A program made the translations under genes and the position numbers. A stretch of 64,000 nucleotides of DNA from Haloechinothrix halophila YIM 93223 (GTDB lineage: Bacteria > Actinomycetota > Actinomycetes > Mycobacteriales > Pseudonocardiaceae). The notes under the pieces were generated by a model. The model had not been told where the DNA came from. It made no database searches and saw only the letters and a program-made list of their open reading frames with translations. This document shows positions 17,573-26,380 of the stretch, in pieces (position 1 is the stretch's first letter; every line of letters starts with the position of its first letter). Location of the stretch: positions 62,001 through 126,000 of the forward strand of contig NZ_KI632509.1 in assembly GCF_000504245.1 (NCBI RefSeq), read 5' to 3'.

Positions 17573-17740
17573 GTGAAGATTCACAAGCAGCGCACTCCGG
17601 CGCGGCTGCGGATCCGTGCCGGAGTAGCCTACCGGCACGCACGTCCTACCGCAGTCGCAGCAGCCGACGCTGCTCCATTCGACGGAAGGTCGTGGCTTTC
17701 GTCGTCAAGTAGCCGCCGGGGGAGGGTCACCCCGGCATGA
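17573..17740 (+). CDS. Short leaderless-looking ORF overlapping the next gene by 4 nt
   Basis: 55 codons from GTG at 17573 to TGA at 17738-17740; the TGA overlaps the ATG of the next gene (ATGA). A TACTCT hexamer at 17560-17565 stands 7 nt upstream of the GTG, the spacing expected for a -10 box of a leaderless transcript. The peptide is basic (MKIHKQRTPARLRIRAG at its start) with no recognised domain. It may be a regulatory upstream ORF that couples translation to the downstream membrane protein. A similar arrangement precedes the kinase at 20578. Confidence 0.55.
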   Translation: MKIHKQRTPARLRIRAGVAYRHARPTAVAAADAAPFDGRSWLSSSSSRRGRVTPA

Positions 17741-19224
17741 GCGAAGCGATCAGTGACCCGGGCATCCACCGGCCCGGACGGCATCGTCGCGGCGCGGGCG
17801 CGAACACATGGACGCCCGCTGTGCGCCCTCGCACGAGCGGCGCGCGGCACGGCAGTCCGATCGAGACCGCGGACACCGCTCCGCTGATCGCGACCACGGC
17901 TGACACCGAGGCCAGGTACGCCCATTACCCCCGTCAGCGCACACGCGCGCACGCGCGGCAAACCGCGAGCACGACGGCGACCGCCGCACGACAGGCCACC
18001 GTGACAGCGACCGCGGAATCCCAGCCCACCGCGATGACCGCACCTGAGCCCCGGACAGCGGCCCGCGTCACGACGGCGACGCGGGCGGCAACGCGAACGG
18101 CGACGACCACAACGCTGTCCGGCGTGCTGCCACTCGACGAACTGGCGCGGGAACCCGACGCCTGGGAAGCCGCGTACACGTTCAGCGCCGCCGGTGACGC
18201 GGACCCCCCAGCGGAAAACGAGCCACTGGGGCATCCCCTGGCCACCGCCAGCCAGGCAGAGCTCGCAACCGAGGAACAGCCGCTGGCTGAGGCCGACACC
18301 GAGGAAGTGGAAACGTCCGCCGCGACCGTGGCCGCGTCGTCCAGCGAGCAGCCAAGCGAACCCACCATCCGACGCACGAAGGTCACGCTGACCCCGTCGG
18401 AGCCGCGCCGCAGCGAACCCAAGGTGTACTACGCCCCACCGAAGGACGGGCTGAGCACATTCGACCTCGGCACCGTCCCCGCATCGGTCACGCCGCCACG
18501 GAGCTGGCGCAAAGCCGCCTGGTTCGCGACGGTCTCCTCCGGCGGTGTCGTCGTCGCGCTGCTTGTCGCGGCCTCGTACTTCGTCGGCCAGCCGACGACA
18601 GACGACCAGATCGCCGTCGACAACTGGACAGGACTGCGCGGCGAGAACCCACCGCCGATGCACAACGAGAACCTCAACGGCGCGCCGGAGCGGACGACAA
18701 GCGCATCGCCGGAGACATCGTCCAAGAACGTCATCGCCGATCGCGCCGCCGTCATCCCGTCGACGAGCAGGGCGCCGATGAGCAAGGCGCCGCAGCCGAC
18801 GAGCGCGCCAGAAAGCCAAGCTCCGGCGACGTCAGCGGCGACGTCGGCCACGCCGACCACGACGAACGAGCCGCAGAAGCCGCCACCATCGTCGGCGCCG
18901 AGGGAGACGCGGTCCGACTACTTCTACCGCTTCCCGCCGGACGCGGAGACGATGGGCGACCGCTCCGAGATCTTCCTGAACCAGATCACGGAGAACCCGG
19001 AAAAGGCGCACGAGCAGACCGGCGGCGATCTCTACGCCGAGGGCGCCGAGTCGATCGCCGCCCGGTACTCTCACATCGCCTACTTCGAGATCGAGCACAT
19101 CTACATCGATCAGCGGAACCGAGTCACCGTCAACACCGTCAAGGCCGTGTTCACGGACGGCACCACAGAACGGCAACAACGGACATTGCGGTTCGAAGAG
19201 GGCGACAAGATTACAGACGACTAA
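17737..19224 (+). CDS. Single-pass membrane protein with Thr/Ala-rich cytoplasmic part and small C-terminal domain
   Basis: 495 residues. The first 250 are low-complexity Thr/Ala/Glu-rich sequence without a fold. One transmembrane helix follows (AAWFATVSSGGVVVALLVAA, about residues 256-283), then a Thr/Ser/Pro-rich extracellular stalk, and a C-terminal region of about 100 residues (DYFYRFPPDAETMGDRSEIF to FEEGDKITDD) that resembles an NTF2-like or cystatin-like fold. The next gene has the same plan. Position before two protein kinase genes suggests membrane signalling, with the Thr-rich part as a possible phosphorylation target; this is inference. Confidence 0.65.
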   Translation: MSEAISDPGIHRPGRHRRGAGANTWTPAVRPRTSGARHGSPIETADTAPLIATTADTEARYAHYPRQRTRAHARQTASTTATAARQATVTATAESQPTAMTAPEPRTAARVTTATRAATRTATTTTLSGVLPLDELAREPDAWEAAYTFSAAGDADPPAENEPLGHPLATASQAELATEEQPLAEADTEEVETSAATVAASSSEQPSEPTIRRTKVTLTPSEPRRSEPKVYYAPPKDGLSTFDLGTVPASVTPPRSWRKAAWFATVSSGGVVVALLVAASYFVGQPTTDDQIAVDNWTGLRGENPPPMHNENLNGAPERTTSASPETSSKNVIADRAAVIPSTSRAPMSKAPQPTSAPESQAPATSAATSATPTTTNEPQKPPPSSAPRETRSDYFYRFPPDAETMGDRSEIFLNQITENPEKAHEQTGGDLYAEGAESIAARYSHIAYFEIEHIYIDQRNRVTVNTVKAVFTDGTTERQQRTLRFEEGDKITDD

Positions 19225-19441
19225 GCCGGACATGGATTAGGCCACTTGGGCTAACCGTTCAACCGTTAGCCGACAGTCACGCGCACTTCACCGACGCTGA
19301 CTGGCACCGCGATCCGGCCACCCGGCAAGCTCTGAGCTGAGCCAGCGAGCCGCGCGCCACCTCTGGCCCCGGCCCGGTGACGTCGCGGTTCGCAGGCTCA
19401 CCACCTGCGAAGACGGGCGAACCGGGAAGGCAGGCGAGCGG

Positions 19442-20314
19442 ATGGTGCCAGGTGTGGGACGGCAGCGACGCGGCGGGAGCACCCAGACGCCGAAACGCAT
19501 CGAGGATGTGTTCAGCGAGCGGGTGCTGTCCGACCCGAACGTCGACCGCGACTACCTGAACGCGCTGCTCCGCGACCCGAGCCTCCTGCGCGTCGACGAG
19601 CCAGCCGAATCGGCCACCGGCGCCGAGGACGCCGACGACGCCGTCCGGAATGAACCGGAAAGCACCGCGGCGCGGGTCGCCAAACTGACCTGCCTCATCC
19701 TCGCCGTAGGCCTGCTGTGCGGGTCGCTGGTCACCGCGGTCTTCCTCGACCGGCATCGCACCGCGGAACACCGGGCGGCGCCACCGGAGCGGCAAATCAC
19801 CGGCATCGCCGCGCTGGCCGGTTTCGCGATGACCACCCCGCCACCCGAAACGACCGCGCCGGTGACCGAGCGCGCCGCCACGATCGCCGCCGACGACACG
19901 GCGACAGACACGGCTGCGTCGGCGGAAGTCGAGCCGGGCGACGCGGCGACCAGCACACCACTGGCGACGTCGAGCCCCACTACGCGGGTCGGCACCGCCG
20001 AGGAGATCGACGCGTTCATCCGCGACTTCTATCACCGCTTCACCGAGGGACCAGACGACGCGTTCGCCCTGCTCGGCGGCAGCCTGCTCGATGGGCAGCC
20101 GAAGATCCTCACCGACGCGCTGCGGCTCGTCGACGCGGTGTCGGTGCATCGAGTGAGCATGGAACCGAACGGATTGGTGCGGGCGGTAGTCACCGTGACG
20201 AGGGCCGACTCAAAGCGCTATCGGGTGACTCACTTACTCCGAGTGGAGCCGGGCCCACCTGCGCTGATCACCGAAGCGCGGTTACTCTCGGCTCAACACA
20301 GTCCCCAGCAGTGA
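19442..20314 (+). CDS. Single-pass membrane protein, paralogue of the preceding gene
   Basis: 290 residues from ATG at 19442 (GGGAAGG about 14 nt upstream). A charged cytoplasmic part (RIEDVFSERVLSDPNVDRDY) is followed by one transmembrane helix (LTCLILAVGLLCGSLVTAVF, about residues 83-102), a Thr/Ala-rich stalk, and a C-terminal domain of about 100 residues (EEIDAFIRDFYHRFTEGPDD through VTRADSKRYRVTHLLRVE). This domain has the helix-then-strand pattern of NTF2-like folds and parallels the end of the 17737 protein. The conserved cytoplasmic DPNVDRDY segment has no assigned function. It precedes the kinase genes. Confidence 0.65.
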   Translation: MVPGVGRQRRGGSTQTPKRIEDVFSERVLSDPNVDRDYLNALLRDPSLLRVDEPAESATGAEDADDAVRNEPESTAARVAKLTCLILAVGLLCGSLVTAVFLDRHRTAEHRAAPPERQITGIAALAGFAMTTPPPETTAPVTERAATIAADDTATDTAASAEVEPGDAATSTPLATSSPTTRVGTAEEIDAFIRDFYHRFTEGPDDAFALLGGSLLDGQPKILTDALRLVDAVSVHRVSMEPNGLVRAVVTVTRADSKRYRVTHLLRVEPGPPALITEARLLSAQHSPQQ

Positions 20315-20419
20315 CTGACGTCATAGTGGCCAACTCTGTACCGGGTCCGTGTGCGCAGCGTGAGCACTTACCCTGAACAACAGGCCGACCAGCGGGCATG
20401 CGTGGGGTAGAGTCCCGCA

Positions 20420-20581
20420 GTGCGTGACCACAGGGCGAGGAGCGTCGAGTCGGTGCACATGCGGACTGCCGTCGCGCCACGTCACAGGCACTGTGACCTG
20501 CAGGCGCGTCCGCAGCAGCAGGACAGCCAGGGAGTGGAAACACCACCGATGCCAAGCACACACCGAGGGGCCTACCAGTGA
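20420..20581 (+). CDS. Short leaderless-looking ORF overlapping the kinase start by 4 nt
   Basis: 53 codons from GTG at 20420 to TGA at 20579-20581, overlapping the kinase GTG at 20578 (GTGA). TAGAGT at 20408-20413, 6 nt upstream, is a good -10 element for a leaderless mRNA. The peptide is Arg/His-rich and contains APRHRHCDLQARPQ, loosely like the RRHxDL core of actinobacterial leader peptides. A role as a translational leader is inferred from architecture. Confidence 0.55.
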   Translation: MRDHRARSVESVHMRTAVAPRHRHCDLQARPQQQDSQGVETPPMPSTHRGAYQ

Positions 20582-22089
20582 GCGACGAGGGGCATCTTGT
20601 CGCCGGTCGATACCGGATAAGCAAGCGGATCGGCACCGGAGCGATGGGTGCCGTCTGGCAGGCAGAGGACGAGCTGCTGGGCCGCACGGTCGCCATCAAG
20701 CAGCTGCTCTTACAGCCCGGACTTGAGGAATCGGAGGCCGAAGAGGCCCGCCAACGGACGATGCGAGAGGGCCGAATAGCGGCCAGGCTGCATCACCCGA
20801 ATGCCATCACGGTGTTCGACGTCGTCACCGACGATCAGGGCCAGCCGTGCCTGATCATGGAGTACCTGGACTCGACCAGCCTCGCTGCGGTCGTGCAGCA
20901 GGACAAGGCATTGCCGCCGCTTGAGGTGGCCCGCATCGGCGCGCAGATCGCCGCCGCGCTGGCCAGCGCGCACCGGGTCGACATCGTGCACCGCGACATC
21001 AAGCCCGCGAACATTCTGCTGACCGACGACGGCGTCGTGAAGATCACCGACTTCGGAATCTCGCGCGCGAAGGATGACGTCACGGTCACCAAGACCGGCA
21101 TGATCGCGGGCACCCCCGCCTACCTCGCGCCCGAAGTGGCTATCGGCGAGGACCCTGGACCGGAGTCGGACGTCTTCTCGCTCGGCTCGACGCTCTACGC
21201 AGCGACAGAGGGCGTGCCGCCGTTCGGGCTGAGCGAGAACACGCTCGGCCTGCTGCACGCGGTCGCCGCGGGCCAGATCAACCCTCCGCAACAGTCTGGT
21301 CCGCTGACCAGCGTGCTCGCGTTGTTGCTGCACCCAGAGAAGTCGCGCAGACCGACCGCCGCCGAGGCGGAGGAGATGCTGGACGCCGTCGCACGGGGCG
21401 AGACGCCGATCGGCGGCCCCGTCGACGCCGACCCGACGACGATGGTCGCCAGTGGCGCGCTCGCCGCGGGAACGGCGGCCGGGAGCGATGACGCGGCAGC
21501 GCAAACCGGCCTCGTCGGCCACGCGGGCAGCCTCGACGACGCCGCCGCGGACGCACCCGGCGACAACCACGCGACCACATACCAGCCAGCCGCGTTCTAC
21601 GCCGATAGCCACGACGGCGGGACCCGCGCCGGGATCGCCGCACCTGGCGTGCCGCCGGACGAACCGGAACCCGAGCACCGCAAGAGCTGGGCAGGGCCCG
21701 CCTTCGCCGTCGGCACCCTCGGTGTCGTCGCCGCGTTCGCGCTGTGGCTGTTCACCAGTACCCCGCCGGACGAGCCGAGCCAGCAGCAGCCGGTGGGCTC
21801 CACGTCGAGCACGACGACCGAACCGACGACGACAACCACGACAACGTCCGAGTTTTCGCAGGTCACCACGGTTCCGCAGCAGCCGCAGCCCCAGCCGGAA
21901 CCAACCACGACGACTACGACCACCGAGCCGACAACCACGACGACAACCACGACCACCACGACGACTACGACCACCGAGCCGACAACGACGACCACCACGA
22001 CGACTACGACCACCGAGCCGACAACGACGACGACCTCGTCCGAAACCCAGCCCCCTCCAGACAGCGATACGACGTCCGGAATGAGCTAA
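20578..22089 (+). CDS. Transmembrane Ser/Thr protein kinase (PknB family) with Thr-rich extracellular tail
   Basis: 503 residues from GTG at 20578 (GAGGGG 8 nt upstream). The kinase domain spans about residues 10-270: glycine loop RIGTGAMGAVWQAED, ATP-binding Lys41 in TVAIKQLLL, catalytic loop VHRDIKPANIL with Asp140, DFGISRAKDDVTVTKTGMIAGTPAYLAPE with a Thr-containing activation loop, and SDVFSLGSTLYAATEG. All catalytic residues are present. A membrane helix (GPAFAVGTLGVVAAFALWLF) lies near residue 380, and the outside part is a tail of TTTEP repeats without PASTA domains. The downstream pseudokinase gene starts 2 bp past its stop. Confidence 0.93.
   Translation: MSDEGHLVAGRYRISKRIGTGAMGAVWQAEDELLGRTVAIKQLLLQPGLEESEAEEARQRTMREGRIAARLHHPNAITVFDVVTDDQGQPCLIMEYLDSTSLAAVVQQDKALPPLEVARIGAQIAAALASAHRVDIVHRDIKPANILLTDDGVVKITDFGISRAKDDVTVTKTGMIAGTPAYLAPEVAIGEDPGPESDVFSLGSTLYAATEGVPPFGLSENTLGLLHAVAAGQINPPQQSGPLTSVLALLLHPEKSRRPTAAEAEEMLDAVARGETPIGGPVDADPTTMVASGALAAGTAAGSDDAAAQTGLVGHAGSLDDAAADAPGDNHATTYQPAAFYADSHDGGTRAGIAAPGVPPDEPEPEHRKSWAGPAFAVGTLGVVAAFALWLFTSTPPDEPSQQQPVGSTSSTTTEPTTTTTTTSEFSQVTTVPQQPQPQPEPTTTTTTTEPTTTTTTTTTTTTTTTEPTTTTTTTTTTTEPTTTTTSSETQPPPDSDTTSGMS
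21796..22068. repeat. Thr/Pro codon repeat at the kinase 3' end
   Basis: Imperfect tandem ACG/ACC/ACA triplets with interspersed GAGCCG (Glu-Pro) make the TTTTTTEP repeats of the extracellular kinase tail. The blocks GACTACGACCACCGAGCCGA recur at about 21912, 21964 and 22003. The region is prone to length change and is a likely site of O-glycosylation. Confidence 0.85.
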
Positions 22090-22091
22090 CG

Positions 22092-23288
22092 GTGACGACG
22101 GAAGGCAGGCTTCTCGGCGACCGGTACCGGCTCAGCCAGCCGATCGGTCGAGGCCGTGGCGGGTTCATCTGGCTCGCCCAGGACCAGCACGTGCACCGCA
22201 CGGTCGCCGCCAAACCGGTCGCGCTGCCCAAGGGCGGCACCGCGACGGACACCCAGCTCGAAGTCGCCGTCCAGCGAGCCCGCGACGCCGCACGGCTCAA
22301 ACACCAGTGCGCGGTGACCGTCTACGACGTGCTTGTCGAAAGCGACGGCATCTGGCTGATCATGGAGTACGTGCCGTCGCGGACGATGGCCGACTTCCTC
22401 GCGGGGCACGGCAAGCTCTCCGCGCAGGACACCGTCGTCCTCGGCGCACAGCTCGCCGCGGCACTCTCGGCGGCCGCCGAGCTTGGCATCACCCACCGGG
22501 CGGTGGAGCCCGCGAACGTGCTGCTCGCCGACGACGGCGGGGTGCAGGTCACCGACTTCGGCATCGGGGCGCTGCACCACGATCCCGCGTTCCGCGCACC
22601 TGAGGTGATCGCGGGCGGCGCGGCGACCTCGGCGGCAGACGTCTTCTCGCTCGGCGCGACGCTGTACTTCGCGCTGCACGGCGTCACCCCGTTCGGTCCG
22701 CTCGGCACCGACCCTGGATCCGACCTCGGCGGCAACGCCCAACCCGACACCGCCACACCGGCCGACACCGCGACACTGCTGTCTCGGTTGCTCGGGGACA
22801 TGCTGGCCACCAACCCGCCCCAGCGGCCGTCCATGAGCGGCTGCTGGGGGGCGCTGACCGCGATCGCGGAGGGCAGACAGCCGTCGCCGCGTCCCGCGCC
22901 ACCGCAGCCACAACCGCCATCGAACGGCGCGGAGTCGGCCGCTGCGACCCCGGCAGCACCGCAGCAGGTCACACCACCTGTCGCAGCGACTCCGCCCGCC
23001 CAGTCGCATCCCACGGCCCCCATTCCGACGCAGCCAGCGCCACCAGCGCCCGCTCAGCCGATGGCGGCAACATCACAACACGCACCCGGCTGGCACCAGC
23101 CGATGCCGCCAGCGGGGTTCAACGGGATGAACGGGATCAACACCGCCAGCACCGACCACCCCGGCAACGTCGCGCAGCCCGCGACACCGCTGTCGCAGAA
23201 CCGGGCGGCGATACGGGTGCTGCTCGTCATCGCCGTTCTCGCCGCCGCGATGGTCGGCATCCTGTTCACCGAGTTCCTGCTGGTCTGA
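22092..23288 (+). CDS. Predicted pseudokinase, membrane-anchored at the C-terminus
   Basis: 398 residues from GTG at 22092, 2 bp after the kinase stop. The fold is PknB-like: glycine-rich loop IGRGRGGFIWLA, Lys41 in TVAAKPVAL, and EYVPSRTMADFL. The catalytic loop reads THRAVEPANVLL: the catalytic Asp is Ala137 (codon at 22500-22502) and the following Lys is Glu139. TDFGIG keeps the metal-binding Asp155, but only about 13 residues separate DFG from APE, so the activation loop is nearly absent. A Pro/Ala/Gln-rich linker and one C-terminal helix (RVLLVIAVLAAAMVGILFTE) follow. It is predicted inactive and perhaps a scaffold or allosteric partner of the kinase encoded upstream. Confidence 0.85.
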   Translation: MTTEGRLLGDRYRLSQPIGRGRGGFIWLAQDQHVHRTVAAKPVALPKGGTATDTQLEVAVQRARDAARLKHQCAVTVYDVLVESDGIWLIMEYVPSRTMADFLAGHGKLSAQDTVVLGAQLAAALSAAAELGITHRAVEPANVLLADDGGVQVTDFGIGALHHDPAFRAPEVIAGGAATSAADVFSLGATLYFALHGVTPFGPLGTDPGSDLGGNAQPDTATPADTATLLSRLLGDMLATNPPQRPSMSGCWGALTAIAEGRQPSPRPAPPQPQPPSNGAESAAATPAAPQQVTPPVAATPPAQSHPTAPIPTQPAPPAPAQPMAATSQHAPGWHQPMPPAGFNGMNGINTASTDHPGNVAQPATPLSQNRAAIRVLLVIAVLAAAMVGILFTEFLLV

Positions 23289-23328
23289 TCACGGGCCGCA
23301 CGCCGTCAGCGCCGCGGCCGCACAGCAC

Positions 23329-24177
23329 TCACAGCACGATCGGGCCGCCGTAGCCAGGCGAGTCGAGCGGCAGGCACGTCTTGCAGAAGTCGACGCCGAA
23401 CGGCGTCAGGTGCACGCTGCGGTGCACCGTGCTCGGCGAACGGCCAGCCCGTTTCATGGCGTCCTGGACGATCGGCTGCACCTCCACGACCTGGTACCGC
23501 GACGGCTCCACCTTCTCCTTGGAGAACCACAGCAGGCCGAGCCGGAACAGGTTGTTCAGGTAGGCATTGGTGCGGTCGAGGTGGCGGCAACCAGCCTCCT
23601 CCCCGATCATCGACAGCCGCTCGGCAACCAGCTCGGACCCGACGCCGAACGGCCGAGTGGTGCGGACGTCGACGGTCGGCTGCGCGCCGTTGAGCGCGAG
23701 GTACTTGAGGATGCGGGCCTCATCCGGCGCGATTTCCTCGAGTATCCGCTCGTAGGCGGGGTGCATGTCGTCGTTCCAGCGGACATCGGCCGAGCGCTGC
23801 AACAGCGCGGCGCCCCGCGCCTTCAGCTCCTGCTCGGAGCATCGGTGCTGCGACGAGCCGTTGTCCTCGTCGTTCTCGTCACCGAAGCCGAGCGAGCGCT
23901 GCGCGATCGTGCGCAGCTCCGTTGCTGTCTCGTCCACGATCTGCGCGGGCGACGCGCCGTTCAACGCCGACTTCACGATCTTGGAGCTGGTCTGCACCGT
24001 GGTCTCCACCACAGCCGAGGTCGCGCGCCACCACCCGGTCGCCGCGACTCGCGCGAGGCCGGAGACGCCGTCGAGCAGGCCTACCTCGTGGTTTTCGGCC
24101 TCGTCCGCGCGTGCGGGCAGGTTCCTGCCATCGGGCAGGTCCTTGCCGTCCTCGTCGTCCGTGCCGTGCTGAGCCAT
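23329..24177 (-). CDS. DUF4393-like (Abi-alpha-type) protein
   Basis: 282 residues, without a signal peptide. An amphipathic N-terminal helix region (LLDGVSGLARVAATGWWRAT) leads into a C-terminal part with DEARILKYLALNGAQPTVDV, a pattern typical of DUF4393. It ends with LTPFGVDFCKTCLPLDSPGY, where two Cys residues stand close together. The family includes Abi-alpha-type proteins, but no phage-defence partner is present here and the function is unknown. It is convergent with the pseudokinase gene and lies downstream of the DUF445 gene on the same strand with a gap of 54 bp. Confidence 0.65.
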   Translation of the reverse strand: MAQHGTDDEDGKDLPDGRNLPARADEAENHEVGLLDGVSGLARVAATGWWRATSAVVETTVQTSSKIVKSALNGASPAQIVDETATELRTIAQRSLGFGDENDEDNGSSQHRCSEQELKARGAALLQRSADVRWNDDMHPAYERILEEIAPDEARILKYLALNGAQPTVDVRTTRPFGVGSELVAERLSMIGEEAGCRHLDRTNAYLNNLFRLGLLWFSKEKVEPSRYQVVEVQPIVQDAMKRAGRSPSTVHRSVHLTPFGVDFCKTCLPLDSPGYGGPIVL

Positions 24178-24231
24178 GTCACCGTTCCTCTTCGCAACTC
24201 ACCAGCGGCGCCGATCGGCGAGCCGCTGCCC

Positions 24232-25506
24232 TCATACGCCAAAGATAGCTAGGTGCAGGAAACCCGCACCCGCACCCAGCACAGCACCGTGCACGAACAG
24301 CAGCCACTCGTCCTGTTTGATCGCCGAGCGCAGCAGCTCGTTGAAGTCGTCGAGGCTCATCCTGCGCATCTGGTCGGCGACGAACCGGAAGATCTTGTTC
24401 GCCTGCCGCACATTGAACTCCTCGTCACCGAAGGCGCGCGGCGCGAACCGCGTCGACTCGGTGGCCACCGACTGCCTGATCCGGTCGTACGAGCGGGAGC
24501 CGACGACCATCCGCACGGCGGGTCGCGCCGGGCCGACCGCCCTGTCAATGGTGGGCCATAGCAGCTTCTCCAGCATCTGATGCGTGCGATCGGAACGCGG
24601 CCCGTGCAGGAGCTCATTCCCGACGTTATTAATGGTGATCACGTTGTCGGAAATGATTTTCGCGTATACGTCGGATATCTCGTCCTTGCGTTTGATGAAC
24701 AGCCCTTGCTTCCACGGCACCCACTTGGTGCGCCGCACCGGCTCAAAAATCATCATGATGCCGAGATAGTTGACGACATAGCCGATGATGACACCGCCTA
24801 CCGGCAGCACCCACCACTGCGGCACCATTTCCACGACCCATACCAGCAGGAAACCCATCGGGTAGCCGAAGTAGAAGCCGAAGTTCTGCATGAAGGTGAG
24901 CTCCTTCTTGCCCACCTTGCGGAACATGTCGTTGAGCAGCTCTGGATGTTGTTCCAAGTGGCGCATCACCATCAGCTTCGCGTCGAGCAGCTGGTCGATG
25001 TTCGCGCCGATCTCGTCGGTCAGCTCACGCACAAGCTTCGGCAGCCGCTCCACGACCCTGGCATGCACGACGTCTTTGACCTGCGGAGGAAGGTCGTTCC
25101 ACAGCTGCGGCTCCTCCCGCATCATGATCCGCTCGACCACATCGCGGATTTCCAGCTCCGCGATTTCGGTCAATCGCTCCGCGATCTTGTCCGGCTCAAG
25201 CTCCCGGTAGAAGTCGGAAATGCTGCCCAACTTGGCGAGGCCCTTGTCCACCGCGATACTGGCCATCTTCGCCGCCCGCGACGGCACGATCCCCTGCCAG
25301 CCGAACCTGCCGTCGCTCGTAATCGCGGGAATGACCTGCACCCTGCGCGGCAGAAACGGGAAGAGGATCTTCAAACCCGGAATACGAATGCCGTGGAACT
25401 TCAGCGGCTGGAAGAGCATCAGCACGCCAGTCCAGTTTGTGATATAGCCGATCACACCGGTGAACAGCGGAATGGTGATGAGGTGCAGGAGCAGCTCTTG
25501 TTCCAT
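24232..25506 (-). CDS. DUF445 family membrane protein
   Basis: 424 residues from the ATG at 25506, chosen because GGGAGG lies 9 nt upstream; the frame is open to 25557. It has an N-terminal membrane segment (LITIPLFTGVIGYITNWTGV, with the conserved GYxTNW motif), a long helical soluble region (residues 60-220), then a second membrane segment pair with the repeated motif GVIIGYVVNYLGIMMIFEPV, and a hydrophobic C-terminus. The duplicated GYxxNxxxxxMxFxP motif is the signature of DUF445 (YheB-like) proteins, whose biochemical role is unknown. Part of the gene (about 24600-24800) is less GC-rich than its surroundings. Confidence 0.82.
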   Translation of the reverse strand: MEQELLLHLITIPLFTGVIGYITNWTGVLMLFQPLKFHGIRIPGLKILFPFLPRRVQVIPAITSDGRFGWQGIVPSRAAKMASIAVDKGLAKLGSISDFYRELEPDKIAERLTEIAELEIRDVVERIMMREEPQLWNDLPPQVKDVVHARVVERLPKLVRELTDEIGANIDQLLDAKLMVMRHLEQHPELLNDMFRKVGKKELTFMQNFGFYFGYPMGFLLVWVVEMVPQWWVLPVGGVIIGYVVNYLGIMMIFEPVRRTKWVPWKQGLFIKRKDEISDVYAKIISDNVITINNVGNELLHGPRSDRTHQMLEKLLWPTIDRAVGPARPAVRMVVGSRSYDRIRQSVATESTRFAPRAFGDEEFNVRQANKIFRFVADQMRRMSLDDFNELLRSAIKQDEWLLFVHGAVLGAGAGFLHLAIFGV

Positions 25507-25696
25507 ATGCACGGCCTCCCTTACACCTTGCCCAGGGCGCGCTGCGCCTATCGTCACCGGCCCGTGTCGTGCTGACTCATCATGCGCGACCAGATCGGAT
25601 TCCGCCAGACCAGGGTGCTGGAGCTATCAGCGGTGAGCAACGACCGCAACGCGGCGGGTCACGTCAGACCGCGGGTCATCGCCACACGGCGGCGGA

Positions 25697-26380
25697 TCAC
25701 ACCAGTCTGCGGTCAGAGGCCCAGCGGGACAACTCGTAACGGTTGGACAGCTGGGTCTTGCGCAGCACGCTGGACACGTGCGTCTCGACCGTCTTGATCG
25801 AGATGAACAGCTCGGAGGCGATCTCCTTATAGGCGTAGCCCCGCGCGAGCAGCCGCAGGACGTCCCGCTCCCTCGGCGTGAGCAGGTCGAGTTCGGGGTC
25901 GGAGATCGGCGGCGCGCCCGGCCGGTCGGCGAAGGCGTCCAGCACGAACCCGGCGAGTCTCGGCGAGAACACCGCGTCGCCGTCCGCGACCCGGATGATG
26001 GCCCGCACCAGGTCCCGCGAGGAGATCGTCTTGGTCACGTAGCCCCGCGCACCGCCCCTGATCACCGCGATGACGTCCTCCGCGGCGTCGGAGACCGACA
26101 GCGCGAGGAACACCACATCCGGCAGCTCGGGCCGGATCTGCCGCAGCACCTCGGCGCCTCCGCCGTCCGGCATATGGACGTCGAGTAGCACGACCTGTGG
26201 CTTCGTCCGCACGATGCCCGCGACGGCCTCGCGCACCGACCCGGCCTCACCGACCACCGTGACATCGTCCGACAGGCTCTCCAGCTCGGCACGCGCTCCC
26301 GCGCGGAACAACCCGTGGTCGTCGACGAGAAACACCGTGACCGGTTCCCCCGCTTGCCTGCTGCTGCCCTCAGCGCTCAC
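25697..26380 (-). CDS. NarL/LuxR-type response regulator (LiaR-like)
   Basis: 227 residues. The receiver domain (about residues 13-130) has the acidic pair VDDHG near residue 20, the phosphoacceptor Asp67 in VVLLDVHMPDGG, and the conserved Lys in YVTKTIS. The LuxR-type HTH lies at the C-terminus (LTPRERDVLRLLARGYAYKE to IKTVETHVSSVLRKTQ). It overlaps the histidine kinase gene upstream by 4 nt (GTGA), so it forms a two-component pair with it. The divergent PspC/LiaF-like gene is a likely target. Confidence 0.93.
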   Translation of the reverse strand: MSAEGSSRQAGEPVTVFLVDDHGLFRAGARAELESLSDDVTVVGEAGSVREAVAGIVRTKPQVVLLDVHMPDGGGAEVLRQIRPELPDVVFLALSVSDAAEDVIAVIRGGARGYVTKTISSRDLVRAIIRVADGDAVFSPRLAGFVLDAFADRPGAPPISDPELDLLTPRERDVLRLLARGYAYKEIASELFISIKTVETHVSSVLRKTQLSNRYELSRWASDRRLV

